Source: Saprospiraceae bacterium
Lineage (GTDB): Bacteria; Bacteroidota; Bacteroidia; Chitinophagales; Saprospiraceae
NCBI GenBank assembly: GCA_016715105.1
Contig: JADKBO010000024.1
Coordinates: 75,753-139,752, forward strand
DNA length: 64,000 nucleotides
Direction of reading: 5' to 3'
Below the pieces are notes generated by a model that was given only the letters and a program-made list of their open reading frames with translations, did no database searches and was not told where the DNA came from. The position numbers were made by a program, and so were the translations under genes. This document shows, piece after piece, positions 42,482 to 51,260 of the stretch (position 1 is its first letter; every line of letters begins with the position of its first letter).

Positions 42482-44002
42482 ATGTCTTACTTAATAGCAT
42501 TTTTAATTATAACCCTCATAGCTATCATTGCTTTGCAAATTGGCAGGGTATCTGAAATATCTTCAAGAATCAGAGGTGAAGAAGAAACAGAATTGCAGAA
42601 CAATAACAGTACTGCTGGCTGGTTAGTCATTTTTGTTGTTTTGTTTTTAGTAGCCTGTGTTTGGTCTGCTATCTATTATAAAGATCAAATGTTGGGTTAC
42701 GGTCCATGGGAAGCATCTTCAGAGCATGGTAAAGAACTAGACGGACTTTTTAATGTCACTTTATTCTTCACGGGAATTGTTTTTATCATTACCCATTGGT
42801 TGACTTTTTGGTATGCCTACAAATACAGAGGAAGAAAAGGTGGAAAAGCTTTGTTTTTTGCCCACGACACAAAACTAGAATTAGTTTGGACGGCAATTCC
42901 TGCAGTAGTTATGGCCTTTTTGGTTGCAAAAGGTTTAGTTGTTTGGAATAATACCATGACGGATCTTGACCCTGAAGCAAAAGTGATAAATATTGAAGCA
43001 ACTGGTTACCAATTTGCTTGGGACATCAGATACGCAGGAAATGACGGACAGATAGGTAAGAAAGATTATAGACTGATCGACATGGGTGGCAACCCCATTG
43101 GATTGGATTTTACAGATGCAGCTACTTTGGATGATATCGTATTGGGTGGTTCTGATAAAATAGTTTTGCCTGTAGATACAACTGTAAGAGTCGCCATTAC
43201 ATCTAAGGATGTCTTACACAACTTCTATTTGCCTCACTTCAGAGTGAAAATGGACGCTGTTCCAGGTTTACCAACTTATTTCATTTTCAAGCCTACTAAA
43301 ACTACTGCTCAGATGAGACAAGAGTTAAAGGCTTACCCAGAGTGGAATCTTCCATATGATGAAACTGATCCCGAAGGTCCAAAAAGATGGGAGAAATTTG
43401 AATATGAGTTGGCTTGCGCAGAATTGTGTGGTAAGGGGCATTATAGTATGAGAAGAATTATTGAAATTGTCGATAAGGATACCTACAAGAAATGGGAAGC
43501 AGCTTTACCTACTTTTTACAGTAATAATATCAGAGGAGGTGACTTAGATCCAAATAAAGATAAAAGATTGTTGCCTTTCGAAATTAAAGAAAGAGAAAAA
43601 GAGCTTAGAAGAGAGGTAAAAGCAGCGATGACAGCAGACAGCAGCAATGCAGATGCAAAAATCATCAGATTCAAAAATGTTTATTATGCTACAGGGTCAG
43701 CCAACTTGGAAGATGATTCATTTTATGAGCTGGATTATGCTGCAACCTTGTTGAATAAATATCCAGACATCAAATTGGAAGTCGCGGGTCATACAGACAA
43801 TGTAGGTGACCCAGCTTTAAACAGAACGTTGTCTCAACAAAGAGCAGCATCAGTAAGAGAAAGATTAATTGCTAAAGGAGTGAGTGCAGATAGACTGACA
43901 AGTGCAGGATACGGTGATACTTCTCCAGTAGATTCAAACGACACAGACGAAGGAAAGGCCAACAACCGAAGAACCGAACTCAGAGTCATTTCTAAAAATT
44001 AA
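42482..44002 (+). CDS. coxB: Cytochrome c oxidase subunit II fused to an OmpA-type domain
   Basis: 506 residues in one open frame. Four membrane segments (about 2-20, 45-65, 90-112, 131-152) include two more than classical subunit II. The cupredoxin domain has the full CuA set: His246, Cys312, Glu314, Cys316, His320 and Met323 (C-A-E-L-C-G-K-G-H-Y-S-M). Residues about 398-505 form an OmpA/Pal-like domain: E-V-A-G-H-T-D-N-V-G-D, L-S-Q-Q-R-A-A-S-V and N-N-R-R-T-E-L, with the Asp and Arg known to contact diaminopimelate. There is no CxxCH. The fusion could anchor the oxidase to peptidoglycan. Confidence 0.95.
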   Translation: MSYLIAFLIITLIAIIALQIGRVSEISSRIRGEEETELQNNNSTAGWLVIFVVLFLVACVWSAIYYKDQMLGYGPWEASSEHGKELDGLFNVTLFFTGIVFIITHWLTFWYAYKYRGRKGGKALFFAHDTKLELVWTAIPAVVMAFLVAKGLVVWNNTMTDLDPEAKVINIEATGYQFAWDIRYAGNDGQIGKKDYRLIDMGGNPIGLDFTDAATLDDIVLGGSDKIVLPVDTTVRVAITSKDVLHNFYLPHFRVKMDAVPGLPTYFIFKPTKTTAQMRQELKAYPEWNLPYDETDPEGPKRWEKFEYELACAELCGKGHYSMRRIIEIVDKDTYKKWEAALPTFYSNNIRGGDLDPNKDKRLLPFEIKEREKELRREVKAAMTADSSNADAKIIRFKNVYYATGSANLEDDSFYELDYAATLLNKYPDIKLEVAGHTDNVGDPALNRTLSQQRAASVRERLIAKGVSADRLTSAGYGDTSPVDSNDTDEGKANNRRTELRVISKN

Positions 44003-44017
44003 AAAGAAACCGTCACC

Positions 44018-45859
44018 ATGACAAACACAGAAACAATGTATCAAACGGATGTGCTTATTGAAGAGCAGGGTTTTGATGATCATTTCCACGAACATCATCA
44101 TGGAGATAAATATCAAACCAACTTCATAACACATTACGTGTTTTCTATGGACCACAAAGTCATAGCACGTCAGTTTTTGATTACTGGTATGATTTGGGCA
44201 ATCATTGGAGCGGCAATGTCTGTAGTTTTCAGATTGCAGCTTGGATTTCCAGAAGAGAGTCTTACTTGGTTAAAACCACTTTTGGGCAAATGGATCGTAG
44301 TAAGCGACGGAGTTGGTAAACTAGCTCCTGAATTTTATTACGCTTTAGTTACCATGCACGGAACCATCCTTGTTTTCTTTGTATTGACAGCAGGGCTCAG
44401 TGGTACATTCAGTAATTTATTGATTCCATTGCAAGTTGGAGCTAGAGACATGGCTTCACCATTTTTAAATATGTTATCATACTGGTTTTTCTTTTTGGCC
44501 GGATGTATCATGTTTTATTCTTTATTCCTTAATACAGGACCATTTTCTGGAGGTTGGACAGCTTATCCTCCATTGAGTGCTTTACCTCAAGCGTCTTCTG
44601 GGTCTGGATCTGGAATGACTCTATGGTTGGTGAGTCTTACCCTTTTTGTTGTTTCAGTATTATTAGGAGGTATCAACTACATCACTACTGTACTCAACTT
44701 GAGAACAAAAGGTATGAGCTTGTTCAGAATGCCACTTACGATCTGGGCGTTTTTTGTGACTGCTATCTTAGGTCTTTTATCATTCCCAGTTTTGGCATCA
44801 GGATTTTTTATGTTGATTTTTGACAGATCTCTGGGAACAAGTTTCTTTTTGAGTGAAATATTTATTGGTGGTCAAGCTTTGGATAGAGTTGGTGGTTCAC
44901 CGATTTTGTACCAGCATTTATTCTGGTTCCTTGGACACCCTGAAGTTTACATCATCATCTTACCAGCGATGGGAATTGTATCAGAAGTACTTTCTGTACA
45001 TGCTAGAAAACCAATTTTTGGTTACAGAGCGATGGTGTTTTCAATATTGGCAATTGCATTTTTGTCCTTTATTGTATGGGCTCACCACATGTTTATGTCA
45101 GGAGTGAATCCATTTATATCCAACTTCTTTGTATTGTTTACCTTGATCATAGCAGTACCATCTGCGGTGAAAGTATTTAACTGGATTACCACATTATATG
45201 GAGGTAATATCAGATTAAATACAGCCATGCTTTTTGCAATTGGTTTCATATCCATGTTTATCTCAGGTGGTCTTACGGGTATTTTCTTAGGTAACTCTGC
45301 AATAGATATTACCATGCACGATACTTATTTTGTGGTAGCTCACTTTCACATAGTGATGGGAGTTGCTGCATTCTTTGGCATGTTTGCAGGAATTTATCAC
45401 TGGTATCCTAAGATGTATGGAAGATTTATGAATGAGACTCTAGGTAAAATTCACTTCTGGGGTACTATGATAGGAGCTTATTTGATATTCTGGCCTATGC
45501 ACTACATTGGAATGGCTGGTGTTCCAAGAAGATACTATAGTTTTGATACATTCGATGCATTCAAACATTTTGATACACTCAATAAGTTTATCACTGTGGC
45601 AGCTATTATTGTGTTCTTTGTTCAATTATTGTTTGTATTGAATTTCTTCTACAGCATTTGGAAAGGGCGCAAAATGACAACGCAAAACCCTTATGGAGCA
45701 ACTACACTCGAGTGGTCAACTCCTATTGAGCCAATCCACGGTAACTGGCCAGGTAAAATTCCAGCAGTACACAGATGGGCATACGACTATAATAAAGATG
45801 AAAGAGAATATATCCCTCAATATGTGCCATTGAAAGATGGTGAAGAAGGTGATCATTAA
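44018..45859 (+). CDS. coxA: Cytochrome c oxidase subunit I
   Basis: 613 residues, 12 core membrane segments. Key residues visible: W-F-L-G-H-P-E-V-Y-I (CuB His with the cross-linked Tyr), the H-H motif in V-W-A-H-H-M-F-M-S-G, and heme a/a3 ligands in H-D-T-Y-F-V-V-A-H-F-H. The A-type P-E-V-Y pattern points to the main aa3 class. The N-terminus is His-rich (D-D-H-F-H-E-H-H-H-G-D). It reduces oxygen and pumps protons. It overlaps ctaB by one base. Confidence 0.96.
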   Translation: MTNTETMYQTDVLIEEQGFDDHFHEHHHGDKYQTNFITHYVFSMDHKVIARQFLITGMIWAIIGAAMSVVFRLQLGFPEESLTWLKPLLGKWIVVSDGVGKLAPEFYYALVTMHGTILVFFVLTAGLSGTFSNLLIPLQVGARDMASPFLNMLSYWFFFLAGCIMFYSLFLNTGPFSGGWTAYPPLSALPQASSGSGSGMTLWLVSLTLFVVSVLLGGINYITTVLNLRTKGMSLFRMPLTIWAFFVTAILGLLSFPVLASGFFMLIFDRSLGTSFFLSEIFIGGQALDRVGGSPILYQHLFWFLGHPEVYIIILPAMGIVSEVLSVHARKPIFGYRAMVFSILAIAFLSFIVWAHHMFMSGVNPFISNFFVLFTLIIAVPSAVKVFNWITTLYGGNIRLNTAMLFAIGFISMFISGGLTGIFLGNSAIDITMHDTYFVVAHFHIVMGVAAFFGMFAGIYHWYPKMYGRFMNETLGKIHFWGTMIGAYLIFWPMHYIGMAGVPRRYYSFDTFDAFKHFDTLNKFITVAAIIVFFVQLLFVLNFFYSIWKGRKMTTQNPYGATTLEWSTPIEPIHGNWPGKIPAVHRWAYDYNKDEREYIPQYVPLKDGEEGDH

Positions 45860-46785
45860 TGTTAAAAAGACATCAAAGTACATTGGATAATTTTGACCAA
45901 CATATTACAGCAGAGCAGACTATAACATTAAAACGTAGGAGTATTATCTCTGAGTTTGCTGCCTTGTCAAAGATGAGATTGAGCCTCACGGTTGTCTTTA
46001 CTTCCGTTTTGGGTTTGTTGATCGCATCAAAAGGTAATGTAAATGCAGTAAGTTTGTTGCTTTTGTCTATTGGAGGTTTTTTAATTACTGCTGCGGCTAA
46101 TACAATCAATCAGGTCTTAGAGAAAGATTATGATAGATTGATGTCTAGAACAGAGGATAGACCACTTGCTGCAGGCAGGATGAAAATTTCTGATGCGGTT
46201 CTTTTTGCTGGAATTACCTGTTTGATAGGTACTACCATTTTATCTACCTTCAATCCGTTAACAGGGGTTTTAGGAATGATATCCTTTATTCTGTATTCAT
46301 TTGTTTATACTCCTTTAAAGCGATATAGCCCAGCAGCGGTTGCAGTTGGTGCAGTTCCTGGCGCTTTACCAGTATTGATTGGATGTACAGCTGCCCAAGG
46401 AAATCTTACATGGCTTGCAATAGGTTTGTTTTTTATTCAGTTCTTCTGGCAGTTTCCACATTTTTGGTCAATTGGCTATTTGGGATTTGATGATTACAAA
46501 AAAGCAGGTTTTAAATTGATTCCAGAAAAAAATGGGGGTATTGATCGTAGTATTGCCATCAATGGTATGTTTTACATTGCATTGATTATACCCGTTTTGT
46601 ACGGTCTTTTTAGATTGAGCATCATAGAACTTCCAGCACTTTTGGTGGCATTGTTGACAACATCTGCTTTTATGTATGTTGCCCATAGATTTGATAAAGA
46701 GTTTGATAGAAAATCTGCCCTCAGGTTGATGTTCTTTTCATTTTTCTATATTCCTATTTTATTAATTTCATTCCTAATATTTTAA
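45859..46785 (+). CDS. ctaB: Protoheme IX farnesyltransferase
   Basis: 308 residues, about eight to nine membrane segments. The first Asp-rich prenyl motif is N-Q-V-L-E-K-D-Y-D-R-L-M-S-R-T-x-D-R-P-L, and L-G-F-D-D-Y-K-K-A-G is the second. It converts heme B to heme O, the precursor of heme A for subunit I. Start and stop overlap the neighbours by a single base (TAATG), so it is translationally coupled within the oxidase operon. Confidence 0.95.
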   Translation: MLKRHQSTLDNFDQHITAEQTITLKRRSIISEFAALSKMRLSLTVVFTSVLGLLIASKGNVNAVSLLLLSIGGFLITAAANTINQVLEKDYDRLMSRTEDRPLAAGRMKISDAVLFAGITCLIGTTILSTFNPLTGVLGMISFILYSFVYTPLKRYSPAAVAVGAVPGALPVLIGCTAAQGNLTWLAIGLFFIQFFWQFPHFWSIGYLGFDDYKKAGFKLIPEKNGGIDRSIAINGMFYIALIIPVLYGLFRLSIIELPALLVALLTTSAFMYVAHRFDKEFDRKSALRLMFFSFFYIPILLISFLIF

Positions 46786-47372
46786 TGATGGTTGTGGAAC
46801 AAGTAAGGTTGGAAAGTAATAATAACAGCAGGATCAATCCTCAATTATTCTCTTTGTGGATGGGCATGGCGAGCATAGTCATGTTGTTTGGAGCATTGAC
46901 TTCTGCTTACATTGTAAAGCAAGGAGCTGGAAACTGGTTGGATTTTAAAGTGCCGAGTGTTTTTTACATCAGCACAGCCATCATCATCAGTAGTAGCGTA
47001 AGTTTGCACCTGGCAAGAAATGCCTACAGAGCAGGAAAAGAGCAGAATTTTAAATTTCTGGTACTTACAACGCTTGTATTGGGATTGGCTTTTCTGGTTT
47101 GTCAATATTTTGGATGGATGTCCCTATTTAATAGTGGAGTTGACCTCAAAACCAATCCTGCCGGATCATTTTTTTATTTGATCACCTGGATGCATGCAGC
47201 ACACATTGTAGGAGGAGTAGGTGCTTTGTTGGCCACAACCATCAATGCATATACACTCAAATTTAAAGTAACAGAATTAAGAAAGAATAGGGTAGAAATG
47301 GTACTTCACTATTGGCATTTTATCGATGTTTTGTGGATTTACCTTTTGATCTTTTTGATATATTTGAAATAA
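46785..47372 (+). CDS. Cytochrome c oxidase subunit III, short paralogue
   Basis: 195 residues with five membrane segments and the subunit III end pattern M-V-L-H-Y-W-H-F-I-D-V-L-W-I-Y-L. It also has T-W-M-H-A-A-H-I-V-G-G. It is one of two subunit III genes in a row and lacks the large loop found in the second. It stabilises the proton-pumping core. Overlaps the ctaB stop by one base. Confidence 0.9.
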   Translation: MMVVEQVRLESNNNSRINPQLFSLWMGMASIVMLFGALTSAYIVKQGAGNWLDFKVPSVFYISTAIIISSSVSLHLARNAYRAGKEQNFKFLVLTTLVLGLAFLVCQYFGWMSLFNSGVDLKTNPAGSFFYLITWMHAAHIVGGVGALLATTINAYTLKFKVTELRKNRVEMVLHYWHFIDVLWIYLLIFLIYLK

Positions 47373-47402
47373 TTAATTAGTACATACTAACACAAAATAG
47401 CA

Positions 47403-48266
47403 ATGGCTTCAGAAACATTGGTACATCACGACGAACATCACAACGAATCTACTGCAGGAACAGCATGGGGAGGAGGTAAAGAACCATTTAAGGCGAGTTA
47501 CGGCAAGCTGATGATGTGGTACTTCCTATTATCAGATGCTTTTACCTTTGCAGGTTTTTTGATTGCTTATGGTGCTTTGAGATTCAGTATGAAAACTTGG
47601 CCAGTGCCAGATTTCGTATTTAGTTCTTTGCCAGGTGGAATCCACCACAAACCGTTGATTTTCGTTACGATCATGACATTTGTGCTCTTGGCAAGTTCAT
47701 ATACCATGGTGCGGGCAGTACAAGAAGGTCATCGTGAAAACAAAGGCGGCGTTGTCAAATGGATGCTCTTAACAATCGTTGGTGGTTTGATGTTCCTTGG
47801 TTGCCAAGCTTGGGAATGGACTACTTTGATAGGTGAAGAACACATGACAATCAAAGTTAACCCGTTCGGTACTCACACAGAATCTGGAGTTTATTTGGCT
47901 GGAGATGGTCATGATATCAAGGCAGGAGATACATTTAAGGCAGGTAGTTCATATCTGATTCACAAACACGATGGAGAATGGGCGCCATTATCTTACAAAG
48001 TAACAGAGGGACCAAATAAGGATATTGAAAAAACGCAAGCATTCGGACCCAAGGCATTTGGAGCGTTGTTTTTCTTCATCACAGGTTTTCACGGCTTTCA
48101 CGTTTTATCAGGTGTAGCTTTCATGCTCATCATCATGCTCAATTCTGCAACAGGTTTGTATGAAAAGAGGAAGAATGGGTACGAAATGGTTGAAAAAATT
48201 GGACTTTACTGGCACTTTGTGGATTTAGTATGGGTTTTTGTATTCCTACTATTCTATCTACTTTAA
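47403..48266 (+). CDS. coxC: Cytochrome c oxidase subunit III, long paralogue with inserted loop
   Basis: 287 residues. Core as in the preceding gene (F-H-G-F-H-V-L-S-G-V-A, I-G-L-Y-W-H-F-V-D-L-V-W-V-F-V-F). Between membrane segments, about residues 140-215, there is a soluble insertion rich in Gly, Lys and Asp (A-G-D-G-H-D-I-K-A-G-D-T-F-K-A-G). The N-terminus is His/Asp/Glu rich (H-H-D-E-H-H-N-E). The loop may contact the alternative complex III or the OmpA-bearing subunit II; that is speculation. Confidence 0.9.
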   Translation: MASETLVHHDEHHNESTAGTAWGGGKEPFKASYGKLMMWYFLLSDAFTFAGFLIAYGALRFSMKTWPVPDFVFSSLPGGIHHKPLIFVTIMTFVLLASSYTMVRAVQEGHRENKGGVVKWMLLTIVGGLMFLGCQAWEWTTLIGEEHMTIKVNPFGTHTESGVYLAGDGHDIKAGDTFKAGSSYLIHKHDGEWAPLSYKVTEGPNKDIEKTQAFGPKAFGALFFFITGFHGFHVLSGVAFMLIIMLNSATGLYEKRKNGYEMVEKIGLYWHFVDLVWVFVFLLFYLL

Positions 48267-48299
48267 TACTTTTGACTCAATTAAATTAAGAATTATATA

Positions 48300-48665
48300 A
48301 TGGCACATTCATACGAACAATCAAAAAAGATCGCCAATAAGACCATTGTTATTTTGGCCATCATCACTGTATTTGAGGTATTTTTTGCTTTACTAGGAAA
48401 AGGATATTTGGTACCTGGCTTCTTGATGCCTCACGCATTATTGGCTATTGCCATGATTGTAATGAGTGTAGTTAAAGCTTATCTCATTATCTACGAATTT
48501 ATGCACATGAAGTATGAAGTTCCTGGATTAGTGAGAACAGTATTGCTTCCTACATTATTGCTAGTTTGGGCAATCATAGCGTTTACCATGGAAGGAGACT
48601 ACTGGAAAAATCGGAGAGCCTCTACACAGGATAAAGTAACCATGCAACAATCAGTTGAAGAATAA
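48300..48665 (+). CDS. coxD: Cytochrome c oxidase subunit IV (prokaryotic type)
   Basis: 121 residues with three membrane segments (T-I-V-I-L-A-I-I-T-V-F-E-V-F-F-A-L-L, A-L-L-A-I-A-M-I-V-M-S-V-V-K-A-Y and L-L-P-T-L-L-L-V-W-A-I-I-A-F). The E-F-M-H-M motif between the second and third is typical of the bacterial subunit IV family. Last gene before the terminator. Confidence 0.92.
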   Translation: MAHSYEQSKKIANKTIVILAIITVFEVFFALLGKGYLVPGFLMPHALLAIAMIVMSVVKAYLIIYEFMHMKYEVPGLVRTVLLPTLLLVWAIIAFTMEGDYWKNRRASTQDKVTMQQSVEE

Positions 48666-48671
48666 TAAACT

Positions 48672-48699
48672 AAAAAGCGAGCAAAAACTCGCTTTTTTT
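48672..48699 (+). terminator. Rho-independent terminator of the act-cox operon
   Basis: Stem AGCGAG (48676-48681) / CTCGCT (48688-48693) with loop CAAAAA, extended by A-tract/T-tract pairing and followed by a run of seven T (48693-48699). It lies 7 nt after the coxD stop and separates the structural genes from the assembly set. Confidence 0.88.
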
Positions 48700-48725
48700 G
48701 TTTTACAATTGTTATACATATAAGC

Positions 48726-49208
48726 ATGAAAAAAATCGGGGTAATTGTAGTTTTAACGATGTTGGTGGTTTTCCCAGCAATATCTTGGTATTATCTGAGA
48801 GGAGGTATTAATTATAGAAAGGAAGCATTTGCGGAAATGGTGTCAAAAGGGCCATTTGATGCATCACTTTTAAATAAATCTTTGCAAGACAAAATCCAAA
48901 ATCATGTTACCATCGTAGATTTAAATGGAAGCGATAAGACTGCAAAAGAGTTATTAAGTCAATTTGACAAAGTGAATGAATTTCTTTTCTTGAGCCAACA
49001 TCAAGTAGATACTTTGCAAATTACTTCAGAAGCATTGTCGGCTTATAAGACAACTTATACCAATGCAGATTATGTCCTAGTGGATTTAGAAGGAAATGTA
49101 AGAAGTACATACAAAGACAATACTGACGATCATAAATTGTTGGTGAAACATGTTGCCATCTTATTGCCATTTGTAGAAAAAAACAACAGACTCAATAATG
49201 CTCAATAA
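48726..49208 (+). CDS. SCO1/SenC-like protein without copper-binding cysteines
   Basis: 160 residues. N-terminal membrane anchor (V-I-V-V-L-T-M-L-V-V-F-P-A-I-S-W-Y-Y). The C-terminal part follows the SCO pattern: Y-V-L-V-D-L-E-G-N-V-R-S-T-Y-K-D-N, then K-L-L-V-K-H-V-A-I-L-L-P. The protein contains no Cys at all, so it lacks the CxxxC copper site of SCO. It cannot deliver copper by the usual mechanism. Position right behind the oxidase operon and 10-nt overlap with the DUF420 gene suggest a structural or assembly role. Confidence 0.7.
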   Translation: MKKIGVIVVLTMLVVFPAISWYYLRGGINYRKEAFAEMVSKGPFDASLLNKSLQDKIQNHVTIVDLNGSDKTAKELLSQFDKVNEFLFLSQHQVDTLQITSEALSAYKTTYTNADYVLVDLEGNVRSTYKDNTDDHKLLVKHVAILLPFVEKNNRLNNAQ

Positions 49209-49737
49209 TACAGTACCCAACCCTGCATTAGAAAAAAAACTTACCATTTTCGCAGTAGTGATATCCATTGCAGTTTTGGCATTGGTAAGTGTTATGAGGG
49301 TTTATAAAATTGACTTAGGCATTGATTTTTCTTTTTTGCCTCCTGTTCACGCGATACTTAATACGGGTGCTGCCATCAGTTTGATTTTTGCAATCAGAGC
49401 GATCAAAGCCAAAAAAGTGGAGCAACACCGCAAGTCAATTTATGCAGCAATGACCTTCTCAGCCCTATTTTTGGTTTGTTATGTATTGTATCACTTCACT
49501 ACAGAAGAAACAAAATATTGTGGCGAAGGAGCCTTGCGTAGTATATACTTCTTTTTTCTGATAAGCCACATTGTTTTGGCAGCATTGTCTTTGCCATTTA
49601 TTTTAATTACTTTTGCAAGAGGACTCAGTTTTCAAGTTGAAAGACATAAAAAAATGGCTCGCTATGTATTTCCTGTCTGGTTGTATGTGGCTGTTACAGG
49701 GCCAATTTGTTACTTGTTATTGTATCCTTGTTATTAA
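49198..49737 (+). CDS. DUF420 membrane protein, oxidase-assembly candidate
   Basis: 179 residues, about five membrane segments. The DUF420 pattern is present: L-P-P-V-H-A-I-L-N-T-G-A-A-I-S-L, E-Q-H-R-K-S-I-Y-A-A-M and I-L-I-T-F-A-R-G-L with E-R-H-K-K-M-A-R-Y-V-F-P-V-W-L-Y-V-A-V-T-G. Conserved His residues resemble heme-interacting membrane proteins; relatives (CtaM-like) support heme-copper oxidase maturation. It overlaps the previous gene by 11 nt. Confidence 0.88.
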   Translation: MLNNTVPNPALEKKLTIFAVVISIAVLALVSVMRVYKIDLGIDFSFLPPVHAILNTGAAISLIFAIRAIKAKKVEQHRKSIYAAMTFSALFLVCYVLYHFTTEETKYCGEGALRSIYFFFLISHIVLAALSLPFILITFARGLSFQVERHKKMARYVFPVWLYVAVTGPICYLLLYPCY

Positions 49738-49750
49738 AAAATAAATAGAA

Positions 49751-50011
49751 ATGAATAAGTTCAGACGTTTCTTACCCTACCTTTTGGTTGTTTTTTTAAT
49801 GATCATTTTTGTGATTTCTAGCGATGCTCAGTGCCCTATGTGTAGGATGTCGGCAGAAAGCAATCTTAAAAACGGAGGAACCATGGGAACTTCATTGAAC
49901 GTTGGAATTCTTTATCTATTGGCATTGCCATATTCTTTGGCGATGGTCTTGGGTTACCTTTGGTATAAGAACCGAAAGACCAACGAAGAATTTGATCCTA
50001 GAAATAACTAA
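49751..50011 (+). CDS. Small membrane protein with CPMC motif
   Basis: 86 residues. Signal-like N-terminus, then A-Q-C-P-M-C-R-M-S-A-E-S-N-L-K-N-G-G, a membrane segment (N-V-G-I-L-Y-L-L-A-L-P-Y-S-L-A-M-V-L-G-Y) and a charged tail. CPMC plus a following Met could bind copper, but no named family is recognised. Third gene of the apparent oxidase-assembly set. Confidence 0.75.
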   Translation: MNKFRRFLPYLLVVFLMIIFVISSDAQCPMCRMSAESNLKNGGTMGTSLNVGILYLLALPYSLAMVLGYLWYKNRKTNEEFDPRNN

Positions 50012-50018
50012 ACATAGC

Positions 50019-51056
50019 CTATTCAAAGCTCAGATAGTGTGCTAAAACCGCTATATCCTGGCCATTAAAAACTCCTACTTTGAGTAATTGATTGATATCA
50101 TTCATCGGTCCATTGTTTTCAAGATATAATTTTAAAATTTCAGCCTTTTTATATCCGATATTTGGCAAAGCAGCAAGCTGTTTGAAAGAAGCTTCATTTA
50201 TTTTACGCTTCCTAATTTTGCTTTCGTCAACTTGAATTTGATCAAACCAATCATAAGCCCTATCAGCTTGAATGCCTTTTATTTGAAGCAATTGTTCTTT
50301 ACTGTAAAAGCCTCCGATTCGGTCTCTATATTCAACCAGTAGTTTGGCATAAAATGCGCCCACTCCATTGATCATCATCATTTGATATTGATCTGCACTA
50401 TTGATATCAACCAAGGCCATTTTGGAGTCCGAAATTTTTGATTCCCTCTCAAAAGTCTTTTGAGCAGGCATATTTTCTGAATGCATCCTTGGTTGAAAAG
50501 CGAAGGAATCCTTTTTACCTGATGCAGTGATCAAAGGAACATTGTTGGGGAGCTCTTCAAAAATAGTTTTTAAATTTTCCTTTTGTTTTTCCTCCAAATA
50601 TCCAGAAGATTTTTGAAGATGTACTTTTTGATTGCTTCCTTCAAACAGGGCAAAATTGGCAATTGATTTTTCATAAGTGGACATGCCATAGATTTTCATC
50701 AAATCCTTAGCAGAATTGAAGCGGCCACCTTTTTCTCGGTATTTGATGAGATTATTCACCACTTTTTTGTCAATGGGCAATAGGAATAGGCTGTCAGCAG
50801 AAAGTGTATTCGGATCAAATGGGAAGAATTTTCTGGCAGCTTTCTGGTCATTGAAATTTGGCGGTATTTCTCCTTTGTCCTCGGAAACGTTTACTGCCGA
50901 CATTTTGGACAACAACGAGTTTTGTGGTAGTTCAGGGAAAACAACAGGTCTTGGAGCAGTGATGTTATTGATCCATTTGGTACCAATAAAACATAAAATT
51001 AAAAGTGTGGTAATGTACAATGCTGTACGGTCTTCTTTTGAATAGCGATTTTTCAT
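50019..51056 (-). CDS. Helix-hairpin-helix (ComEA-like) protein
   Basis: 345 residues with a membrane anchor near the N-terminus (A-L-Y-I-T-T-L-L-I-L-C-F-I-G-T-K). Three or four HhH units: N-L-I-K-Y-R-E-K-G-G-R-F; V-D-I-N-S-A-D-Q-Y-Q-M-M-M-I-N-G-V-G; K-Q-L-A-A-L-P-N-I-G-Y-K-K-A. This arrangement suits extracytoplasmic DNA binding in natural uptake. A comEC gene lies about 0.9 kb away, which fits. It is convergent with the CPMC gene. Confidence 0.85.
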   Translation of the reverse strand: MKNRYSKEDRTALYITTLLILCFIGTKWINNITAPRPVVFPELPQNSLLSKMSAVNVSEDKGEIPPNFNDQKAARKFFPFDPNTLSADSLFLLPIDKKVVNNLIKYREKGGRFNSAKDLMKIYGMSTYEKSIANFALFEGSNQKVHLQKSSGYLEEKQKENLKTIFEELPNNVPLITASGKKDSFAFQPRMHSENMPAQKTFERESKISDSKMALVDINSADQYQMMMINGVGAFYAKLLVEYRDRIGGFYSKEQLLQIKGIQADRAYDWFDQIQVDESKIRKRKINEASFKQLAALPNIGYKKAEILKLYLENNGPMNDINQLLKVGVFNGQDIAVLAHYLSFE

Positions 51057-51260
51057 GAGCTAAATTTTTCATTTTATAAAAGGGTAACCATATTCAACCA
51101 ATGAAAACTATGAATTATTCACTGATCAAATTCTAAAACCTTAGGGTACAAGACTTTAGACGGTTAAATTTATAAAATAAAATCTATTAGAAGCAAGTTT
51201 TTTTACCAAAATCATTCTAAAACATAAAATATCCTTGCATTTAGCTCAAAATTGGCGCAA

